Below are positions 7,281-14,707 of a DNA stretch of 22,418 nt, piece by piece (position 1 is the stretch's first letter; each line of letters opens with the position of its first letter). Source of the stretch: Paulinella micropora. Taxonomy: Eukaryota > Cercozoa > Imbricatea > Euglyphida. The DNA is taken from positions 799,174 to 821,591 of the forward strand of contig BJOX01000137.1 of assembly GCA_009731375.1 (NCBI GenBank). The letters are read 5' to 3'. Both the position numbers and the translations under genes were made by a program. The notes beneath the pieces are model-generated. The model searched no databases, had not been told where the DNA came from, and worked only from the letters and a program-made list of their open reading frames with translations.

Positions 7281-10200
7281 GAGGGGAGGGAAGCCCCAGG
7301 AGAGAGAGAGGAGAGCGTAGAGAGAGGGAGGGCAAAACGGGGGAGGTAGCATTATACGCGTCCTATCCCCGCAAGCCAGGTGTAGTTAGAAAGGTAGACA
7401 TAGAGTTATTTCACTATGCCTGTGGACATTATAGTGTTAAGAAGATGAAAGTTTTGGCAGATGCATTAGGCATAAAGTTAGTAGGAGATGCGAAGAAGGT
7501 AGAGTTCTGTGAGGCCTGCATGATAGGTAAGGCGAAGCAGCTACCTAGATTTAGAGTGAATAGAATAGAGAGAGCCAGTAAGCCGGGAGAAGTACTACAC
7601 TTAGACACAGGAACCTGGTCATTTCGTTCCATACACGGGAAGAGGCACAAATTCTCGGTTACGGACGATTACTCGTTGTTTATTAAGGACTATTATCTTG
7701 CGCATAAGAACGAGTTTACTGACTGCCTTAAGCAAGCGGTAGCATTCTATGAAAGACAGACAGGAAATAGAGTCAGAGAGATAAGATGCGATCAGGAGTT
7801 TGATGTCCCGAAAGAGGTGATAGAGTGGTGGAAGCCCAGACAGTTTATCTGGAAGACGTCAGCAACAGGGGATAAGGATGGAAACCCTATAGCTGAAAAA
7901 GCCAATGACATCACGGCAGGGGCCGCTAGAGCTATGAGACATCATGCCCATCTGCCCGTTTCATTTTGGGCCGAAATGGAGCATGCCGCCACCACCCTCC
8001 ACAACATTTTGCCTGCCACCTCCGGACCTAGAAAGGGGGCATCGCCCTACGAACAGCTCTTAGGTAGAAAACCGTTTGTGACACACCTGAGGCCGATAGG
8101 TTGCATGGGGGTAATGTACACAGGTAAAGGGAGAAAGGGACAGTTTAGAGGCAGGAGAGTCATGCTAGTAGGGTATGACTTGTTTAGAGAGCTCTATAGA
8201 GTGTGGGACGGTAGTAAGATAGTAACAGGTGTTAGGAACGTGCGATTCAACCCGTACGTGATAGGAAAGGAAGCACACCCACCCAGAACCGTTCAGTGGG
8301 ATGAGGATGTAGCTGAGGGGGAGAGTGAGAGCAAGGATGTCGATGTTGCACAAACACACTCCACACCCACCACCTCCACAGTCACCACCACCCACACACA
8401 AGAGGACACGTCACAGACTCATGACGATGAAGACTCATATGACCACGTCGATGATGTTAGTCAGTCAGTTAGTCAACAAGCACAGGGGGAGTATGGAGGG
8501 GACACAGGGGAAGTTAGCTTAGATCACAACTACACACCTACACAAGATAGCATTTCTACACAGGACATCGACACCACATCGACAGCTGCACCCCATCCCA
8601 CCGACACGACCCCACAGACAATCAACACAGGACTAGGTAACGCACACGCACTCACAGATGCATCCGATCCACAAACACAGCATGAGAGGAAAGCATATGA
8701 AGAGAGTGAGCGACCTAGTAAAGGAAGAACATGGGAGCAAAGTGATAAGATCACAGAAGCGAACATAGTTCACGAAGGAAAACGCACAAGACGACAAGCA
8801 CAACAACAACACCCATTACAATCGCAGGACACAGAACAACCACGACCGCATAGTGAACTAAAACGAAAACCGAAAGTAGTTGAGGTTCAGGAACTAGAGG
8901 GAGTGAGAGTGAGAGTACTTGCGAGAGAGTGGGGAGAGGAGTGGGCAGAGAAGACATACGGAGCAGGATGGGAGAGTAAAGTACGTTCAGGGATAGTTAA
9001 GCAGAAATGTGCTCCCAAAGAGAGATTGAAAGTCAGACGACAACCAAAACCATCTCACTTTGTACAGTTCGAAGATAGGCTAGAGAAGATGCTAGATTCT
9101 GAGATCATTAAGTATAAGGTAAGTGAGAGCGAGTCCGTATTGCCTGCTGGAGAGTTAGAGAGTGCTATGTTCTGTTATGACAGATGCATGAATGAACCAA
9201 ATGAATTCTTGCTCTATCTGAACATTCGTCTACCTAAAGAGATAGCTGAGCAGGGTTTGACGGCGAAAGAGTTAGTGCAGGGCATGAAGAAGGAGATTCA
9301 ATCTCTAAAAGACTTCAAAACATACACTTGGGTTAAATACGACGAAGCCAAAAAGGCTGGAGTCAACAAGATAGTCAGACTGACTTGGGTTCACAAGGTA
9401 AAGATAGATGAGAACGGTAGGAAGTTCGTTAAGTCTAGATTAGCTTTGAGAGGAGATATGTTAGAGCCAGGAGTTAGTTTCAATCCAGACCAGTTGTTTG
9501 TTCCTTGTGCCTCGCACCGTTCACTGCTCATGGTTGCTAAGCTTGCCGCCTGGCATGGCAATAAGCTGTACGGCATAGACTTTAAGAATGCTTATTTAAA
9601 TGCTCGCATGCAAGACCCGGTATTTGCCTACCCACCTGATGTGATGGATAGAGAGGGCAGAGAGGGTATGATATTGCGTGTTGATGGTGCATTGTATGGC
9701 GTGCCGCAGGCAGGGAGAAGGTGGTATGATATTCTAGCCCCTAAGTTAGAGGAACTAGGATTCAGGCCGTTAGACTCAGACTTGTGTATGTTCGTTGAGA
9801 AAGACAAGCCTATCAGTGAAGCGATTATGGGAGTATTTCACGTGGATGACTTAATATTTTCCGCACCAAGCAAAGAAGCTTACGAAAAATTCGCGTCTGC
9901 ATTTGAACAGTATTACCCGTTAAAGAGGTTAGGAGTTGCGAAAGAGTTTAAAGGCATCGAGATCGTGCATGAGAAAGACAGAATAGTCTTGCACCAGCAA
10001 AACTACCAGTTGCAAATTTTACGCGAGACAGGATACGCAAATTCACGTCCGGTCAGTACCCCGGCGGTAGACCAATTACCGGAAGCAATGTCGGATGATG
10101 CCGGACTGCGTAAGATGTCTATTCCGAGTATAGTGGGCAGTTTGCTCTATTTAGCTAAGATGACGAGGCCAGATATTGAACAAGCACTTAATGCTGCTAG

Positions 10201-10813
10201 TGTCATGCAAACCATAGATAAAGGTGTAACCTATGCTATGTTAGGCAGGATTTTACGCTACTTAATCAAGTCTTTTCGCGGTATAGCATTTCACGGGCCA
10301 AAATCCGATCAACAGGGTAAAACCTATCCCAAAGTCACGCTATGGCCTGATGCCGCACACAAAGTATGTCCAAAAACCGGTAAGTCTCGCACAGGTTATC
10401 TAATCTTGTGGGGAGAAGACCCGATAGGTTGGCTTTCAAAAAGACAGAGTAGAGTTGCACTAAGTTCGAATGACGCGGAAATTTACGCCGCTGCTGAGTG
10501 TATTAGAGAGGGATTAGCGGTAGGCCATGTCAGAGAGGAACTCGGAATTCGGCAGAAGGGTGCCGTTGAAATTTTCGAGGATAATTCGCAAACCATTCTC
10601 GCAGGAGAGAGGGGATTATCAGGTCCTCGTACCAAGCATTTACCTCTAGAGCTTCATTTCATACATCACCTTCAGAGAGATGGAGAGATAAAGTTTATTA
10701 AAGTAGGAACTAAGAAGCAGATAGGAGATTTACTCACAAAACCGTTACCGCGCGAGCAGTTTTATTATTTGCTCAATAAATTTACGGTTGAAATTCCGGA
10801 GATCCCGGAATAG
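7271..10813 (+). CDS. pol: Copia Pol: integrase, reverse transcriptase, RNase H
   Basis: The frame is open from 7271; the first ATG is at 7445, but needed residues lie before it, which supports expression by frameshift. Order: HHCC zinc finger (HYACGH at 7409-7426, then CEAC, C22 and C25 counted from 7445); integrase catalytic triad D54, D116, E151 with the classic 35-residue second spacing; a variable Thr/Ser/Gln-rich linker; reverse transcriptase with D712 in YGIDFKNAY and the catalytic pair D801-D802 in FHVDDLIF, where HVDD replaces the usual YVDD; and RNase H with WPDAA (D969), a glutamate in SSNDAEIYA, FEDN and IGDLLTKPL. No stop or frameshift interrupts it, so the enzyme part looks functional. 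It copies the RNA and inserts the cDNA into the genome. Confidence 0.93.
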   Translation, partial: AGVRGEGSPRRERGERREREGKTGEVALYASYPRKPGVVRKVDIELFHYACGHYSVKKMKVLADALGIKLVGDAKKVEFCEACMIGKAKQLPRFRVNRIERASKPGEVLHLDTGTWSFRSIHGKRHKFSVTDDYSLFIKDYYLAHKNEFTDCLKQAVAFYERQTGNRVREIRCDQEFDVPKEVIEWWKPRQFIWKTSATGDKDGNPIAEKANDITAGAARAMRHHAHLPVSFWAEMEHAATTLHNILPATSGPRKGASPYEQLLGRKPFVTHLRPIGCMGVMYTGKGRKGQFRGRRVMLVGYDLFRELYRVWDGSKIVTGVRNVRFNPYVIGKEAHPPRTVQWDEDVAEGESESKDVDVAQTHSTPTTSTVTTTHTQEDTSQTHDDEDSYDHVDDVSQSVSQQAQGEYGGDTGEVSLDHNYTPTQDSISTQDIDTTSTAAPHPTDTTPQTINTGLGNAHALTDASDPQTQHERKAYEESERPSKGRTWEQSDKITEANIVHEGKRTRRQAQQQHPLQSQDTEQPRPHSELKRKPKVVEVQELEGVRVRVLAREWGEEWAEKTYGAGWESKVRSGIVKQKCAPKERLKVRRQPKPSHFVQFEDRLEKMLDSEIIKYKVSESESVLPAGELESAMFCYDRCMNEPNEFLLYLNIRLPKEIAEQGLTAKELVQGMKKEIQSLKDFKTYTWVKYDEAKKAGVNKIVRLTWVHKVKIDENGRKFVKSRLALRGDMLEPGVSFNPDQLFVPCASHRSLLMVAKLAAWHGNKLYGIDFKNAYLNARMQDPVFAYPPDVMDREGREGMILRVDGALYGVPQAGRRWYDILAPKLEELGFRPLDSDLCMFVEKDKPISEAIMGVFHVDDLIFSAPSKEAYEKFASAFEQYYPLKRLGVAKEFKGIEIVHEKDRIVLHQQNYQLQILRETGYANSRPVSTPAVDQLPEAMSDDAGLRKMSIPSIVGSLLYLAKMTRPDIEQALNAASVMQTIDKGVTYAMLGRILRYLIKSFRGIAFHGPKSDQQGKTYPKVTLWPDAAHKVCPKTGKSRTGYLILWGEDPIGWLSKRQSRVALSSNDAEIYAAAECIREGLAVGHVREELGIRQKGAVEIFEDNSQTILAGERGLSGPRTKHLPLELHFIHHLQRDGEIKFIKVGTKKQIGDLLTKPLPREQFYYLLNKFTVEIPEIPE

Positions 10814-10863
10814 TTATAGGTGCTTCATATATTTTGTTTTGTGTGAGTCTTCTAGTTTCGTCC

Positions 10864-11133
10864 ATGTCGAGTTGGAGACCTTGGTACTTGAGATCAATGC
10901 GATGGCTGGACCTGGAGCCGGCCGACCGAATCATCGATCAACATCGGGAGTGGTGGCTTAGCCGTGCGAAGTTAATCAAATTCAAGTACAATCGTTATCC
11001 GAATCAGGAAATTGAGCAACTTCGAGAAGCAGCCCCAGAGCAAGTAGACGAGGACGGACTGGAGGCGGAGGATCACGAGAAGGCGACCAGCGAGGTTTAC
11101 GACGACGACGTACTACGTGGTGAATTAGACTAG
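10864..11133 (+). CDS. Small third ORF between pol and the 3' LTR
   Basis: An 89-codon ORF starts at ATG 10864, about 50 bases after the pol stop. The N-terminal half is Trp/Arg/Lys-rich (MSSWRPWYLRSMRWLDLEP), the C-terminal half acidic (EQVDEDGLEAEDHE, YDDDVLRGELD). There is no signal peptide or membrane segment, so it is not an envelope-like protein. Most copia elements have nothing here. It could be an accessory protein or a chance frame. It lies on the genomic RNA far from the 5' end, so it would need a separate message or re-initiation. I recognise no family. Confidence 0.4.
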   Translation: MSSWRPWYLRSMRWLDLEPADRIIDQHREWWLSRAKLIKFKYNRYPNQEIEQLREAAPEQVDEDGLEAEDHEKATSEVYDDDVLRGELD

Positions 11134-11393
11134 CCCTTTGGCGGGCCAGGTGGCAGGTGGCAGACGTACCAGACTTTTCTGGTGGCAGGAACGGCCACAT
11201 AGTCTCATACTTTTATTTTGTCGCGTAACACGTGAATCTATCCTCTTTCCTCCTATCCCTATCACACTCACAGCACTTCGCATATTTAGTTTTTAGTGAC
11301 TTTCGATACCCTTCGGGAAGCGCTTGCAATTTTTCAAATTGTACCAGAACTATAAGACTTTCACAACGGGTAGATAGTATTGACAAAATAACT
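11134..11393. other. Non-coding stretch before the polypurine tract
   Basis: About 260 bases without a credible ORF lie between the third ORF and the polypurine tract. The TGGCAGGTGGCAG and TGGTGGCAGG motifs at 11149-11187 are short local repeats. Confidence 0.5.
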
Positions 11394-11402
11394 AAGGGGG
11401 AG
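11394..11402 (+). other. Polypurine tract of the copia element
   Basis: AAGGGGGAG abuts the 3' LTR, the expected place for the RNase H-resistant primer of plus-strand synthesis. It supports placing the LTR start at CGTTGG. Confidence 0.8.
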
Positions 11403-11757
11403 CGTTGGTCATAACTATTTTAACCACCGTTACCTGGATAGTTAATTTGTCAATTGGCCTGACAGTAACTATTACCAATATAGACTGGGAACGTTATTAA
11501 TACTTCAAGTGCCAGTCAATAATACATCAGTCTTATAATCCACTCAACTCAGTAGTTAGACAGGGTTAGCGCGACAACCAGTAGCTGAGTTAGTTTCGTG
11601 ACGTGGCAGCTTTCTGCTACGGTTTCAGTTCTGCGATACATACGTGTTATTAAAGCGTGTATCTAACCTGCGTAGATAGACTTGCTAGGTAGCACGGAGA
11701 GATCTTGCAAAAGATCGGTAAAGGTTCCCGTTGCCCTAAATGGGTGGTCGCCCAAAG
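11403..11757 (+). repeat. 3' LTR of the copia element
   Basis: It is about 98% identical to 3770-4123. Differences seen include G/A near the start, ACTATTACC against AAATATACC, CGTG/CGCG and GCAC/GCCC. It ends CCCAAAG and is followed by GATAGAGAAGAG of the purine satellite. Confidence 0.92.
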
Positions 11758-11758
11758 G

Positions 11759-11861
11759 ATAGAGAAGAGAGAGAAGAGAGAGTGAAGGAGAAGGAGAAGG
11801 AGGAGAAGAAGGAGGGGGTTGAGGAGAAGAAGGAGGAGAAGGAGGAGAAGGAGAAGGAGAA

Positions 11862-11938
<77 letters not shown>

Positions 11939-12024
11939 GAGAGAAGCAACCAAACAACCAAGCAACCAAGCAACCAACCAACCAACCAACCAACCAACCG
12001 ACCGACCGACCGACCGACCGACCA

Positions 12025-12072
<48 letters not shown>

Positions 12073-12155
12073 CAACCAAGCAACCAAGCAACCACGCAAC
12101 CAAGCAACCAAGCAACCAAGCAACCGACCGACCGACCAGAGGGAGAGAGAGAGAG

Positions 12156-12193
<38 letters not shown>

Positions 12194-12198
12194 GAGGT

Positions 12199-12232
<34 letters not shown>

Positions 12233-12235
12233 CAG
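11759..12235 (+). repeat. Purine repeats with CAAC/CAAG/CGAC blocks
   Basis: It begins with the 9-bp GAGAGAAGA motif, changes to GAAG/GGA purines, then (GA)n. Two blocks of CAAC, CAAG and CGAC tetranucleotides (about 11945-12022 and 12070-12136) each end in CGACCAGAGGGAGAG followed by (GA)n, a tandem duplication with a period of about 114. The long Glu/Arg and Ser/Leu frames here are low-complexity artefacts. Confidence 0.9.
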
Positions 12236-12539
12236 TTTTAACAACGTCTTAAACGCTCTTTCTCCGCGCTCGCTCGATTCTGCAGCCCAAAAAACAAAAA
12301 TCCAGTAACACGCCTGAAAAAAGAACTAACAACAGCAGCAGCAATAAGCCAACAAGTTGCACAAAAGTGATGTAGAAGCAAATTGTTGTATGCATTGCAG
12401 TACAAAAGGAGATACAAAGAAACCCACCTTCCATTCTGTAAAAGGTAGCTGTTGAGAATTTTGGGGTCGCTTGAAACTGAACTAAAAGCACATGGTCAAA
12501 AAAGCAGGAACTTTGCAATATCTGGTTTTTTTAACAACG
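12236..12539. other. Unique stretch, no gene recognised
   Basis: About 300 bases of mixed composition. A minus-strand frame of 89 codons (12249-12518) is partly hydrophobic but shows no motif. I do not call a gene. Confidence 0.5.
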
Positions 12540-12889
12540 CAATTTTTCCCGATGTCACCGCCCACCTGAAAATTTTTATTGAAGATTCTGATAGCGCCTG
12601 GCCTGAAAAGTAGAATGTAACTTTTCCCGGCCAGAACGGACCAGCAGTTTTTGCAGGGTAATTGCGCAAAGTTTCTCCGCCAGAATCATGCGACCAGAAA
12701 AATGATTTGCTTTTCAACACCAGGAAACATATGCAGGGTTCTGATAATTTTTTCCTATACACAGCAACTTTTTCCAGATCTGAAAAAGTTTCTCGGGATT
12801 CGGCAGGTTTGTCCAGTTCTCGACAATTTTTGTCAAGTCCTGAAAATAATTACATACTTCAGGAAAATTATTTTTTTCTGGGTCCAGGC

Positions 12890-13460
12890 AAATTTTGCCA
12901 GAACCAGGAAAAATTTTCAGGTTAAGGAAAAGCAAAATATATTTCCAAATCCTGAAAAATGTTTGAGGTACTGACAAATTTTTCCAGGAAATGAAAATAT
13001 TTTCAGCTATCGACAATTTTTTTCATATCATAAAAATAATTGCATACTCCAGGAAAAATATTTATTTTCCTGGTCCAGGCAAATTTTGCAGGAACCAGGA
13101 AAAATTGTCAGGTTCAGGAAAAGAAAAATATATTTCCGAATCCTGAAAAATGTTTGAGTTACTGACAATTTTTTCTAGGAAATGAAAATATTTTCAGCTA
13201 TCGACAATTTATGTCAGGTTCTGAAAAAAAATTCATACTCCAGGAAACATGTTTATTTTCCTGGTCCCGGTAAATTTTGTCTGAACCAGGAAAAATTGTC
13301 AGGTTCAGGAAAAGTAACATATATTTCCAGATCCTGAACAATGTTTGAAGTACTGACAAATTTTGCCAGGTCCTGACAGTATTTTCATCTCTAGACAATT
13401 TTAGTCAAGTCCTGAAAAAATTACCTACTCCAGGAAAAAATTTATTTTCCAGGTCCAGGC
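12890..13460 (+). repeat. Higher-order tandem repeat, period ~190 bp, three copies
   Basis: Within array D the landmark AAATTTTGC/T recurs at 12890, 13081, 13272 and 13461, i.e. spacings of 191, 191 and 189. Each copy has the same order of sub-units: a CCAGGAAAAATT unit, CAGGTTCAGGAAAAG, ATATATTTCC, TCCTGAAAAATGTTTGA, TACTGACAA, ATTTTCA, the CGACAATTT or AGACAATTT unit, and TACTCCAGGAAA before the next copy. A partial copy precedes 12890. Confidence 0.85.
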
Positions 13461-13768
13461 AAATTTTGCAGAAAACAGGAACAAATTGTCAGGACCCGAA
13501 AACTTTTGCTGCTTGTAGTTAAAAAAAAAAATTCTGAACGAAGAAAAATTTCCTGAATCAGGGAAGAAATAAATATTTGCAGGGTCCCGACAAAATTTGT
13601 CAGGATCAGGAAAAAAATGTCGGGTCCGGCAAAATGTGTCAGGTATCGGAATAATATTATTTTCCACTCGCGCAAAACCTTTTCCATGATCTGACTTTTT
13701 TTTTGTCGGGTCCAGGCAAAAACAATTTCAGGCAAAAAAAATTTCTCTGTTCATTTGCCGGGACCCTA

Positions 13769-13803
<35 letters not shown>

Positions 13804-13805
13804 AC

Positions 13806-13815
13806 NNNNNNNNNN
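13806..13815. other. Assembly gap (10 N)
   Basis: Ten N follow a run of 33 A inside array D. The real gap size is unknown, and the array could be much longer. Confidence 0.99.
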
Positions 13816-13950
13816 ACAGAATTTGTCAGGTATGGGAATAATATTTGTGTCAGGCACGCAAAACTTTTTCCAGGACCGGACATTTTCTTTGTCGGGTCCG
13901 ACTAAGTTTTGTCAGTGCAAAAAAATTTGTCGGCGACAAAACTTTTCAAA

Positions 13951-14707
13951 TGATCAAGCCGGGCTCAGAAATCTAAATTTTAGAAACGTTCCCAGAAGAG
14001 CGCAATTGCCGACCAAAACCCAACCCAAAGCACCACAAAGAATGGTCAGAATTACGCGTCCAACAATAAGGTTCTATTTCGGCTAAATTAGCCCAAAATG
14101 GGCTAATCGAGCCGTTACGCACCAGATAGTGGTGCCGGCCCGGGGGCTAATCCTCCCTATCTTCGCTTCTTCGGGGTTGCCTAACTGGAACACATGATGA
14201 GCGCACGTTGGAGAGGGGCTTCAGTCGGTCCCAATGCCTTGCCAGTGCCTTGCTGCGTTGCCGTGCCTTGCCCCATGCATTCACACCCTCCACCGTTGCA
14301 TTTCTAACTGAGCAGCTTCGGCTGGGATTACTATACTTGTCTGTAAGACCCTATAGGTACCGCTAGGTTCGCGCCTTCTATACCCACGTGGGGGAAGGAG
14401 TTTCAGCGGCACGCCGTCCGATCTGGCTCCACTCGGGGACACCCGTACCTCATGATGTGTATTGTTAGGAGCAGCTGAAAGTCCATAAGGCATGAGAGTA
14501 GAGGCGTTGGCGATGCGATGGAGAGTGTGTGTAGTGCGTGAGGCAGGTTCTGGCGACGCTGGGGGTGCTGGCGGGCGCCGAAGGGCACGAAGCGACGCGG
14601 CAGCGTCCAGTGACACCGGCGGAAATGCGTGTAGTGTGTGTTGCAGATACCGCCGATGCTATTTGCATGGACGGGCGCTTTCCTCGGCGTAAAGAGGCGC
14701 GGCGGTG
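13951..14707. other. LINE 5' flank / possible 5' UTR
   Basis: Base composition shifts from AT-rich to GC-rich near 14085. A hairpin (arms ATTAGCCCA and TGGGCTAAT, loop AAA, 14087-14107) lies at the shift. The GC-rich part to 14707 has no convincing ORF (overlapping minus-strand frames are shadows) and contains short CCTTGCC repeats at 14236-14275. I infer it is the LINE 5' untranslated region, but the element's start cannot be fixed. Confidence 0.4.

Larger units (their letters stand above)
3770..11757 (+). mobile_element. Ty1/copia-type LTR retrotransposon, about 8 kb
   Basis: Two LTRs of about 354 bases enclose, in order, a primer-binding site, Gag pieces, a CCHC knuckle, a retropepsin-like protease, integrase, reverse transcriptase, RNase H, a small third ORF and a polypurine tract. 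Integrase preceding reverse transcriptase is the defining copia order. The LTRs differ by about six substitutions and one single-base indel by eye, so the insertion is fairly recent. Long intact frames of 869+ and 1122+ codons support recent activity, although the Gag 5' end is broken into several frames. The target is a GA-rich satellite. The bases next to the LTRs are GAGAG and GATAG, a possible 5-bp target duplication with one mismatch. Confidence 0.95.
12540..13950 (+). repeat. Palindromic minisatellite array D (largest)
   Basis: About 1.4 kb of 18-25-base units has cores such as CAGGTCCTGA and GGTCCAGG between T/A-rich arms (AAATTTTGTC, GACAAATTTT). The units are more diverged than in arrays A-C at the left edge and more regular after 12800. 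A (A)33 run (13770-13802) and the assembly gap interrupt it. It ends near TTGTCGGCGACAAAAC at 13930-13945. Confidence 0.75.

Noticed and set aside
11650-12252. Several overlapping Glu/Arg and Ser/Leu frames of 130-180 codons on both strands
   Set aside because: All three frames and both strands are open across the same GA tract, which indicates low complexity and not a gene. Part of it is also LTR.
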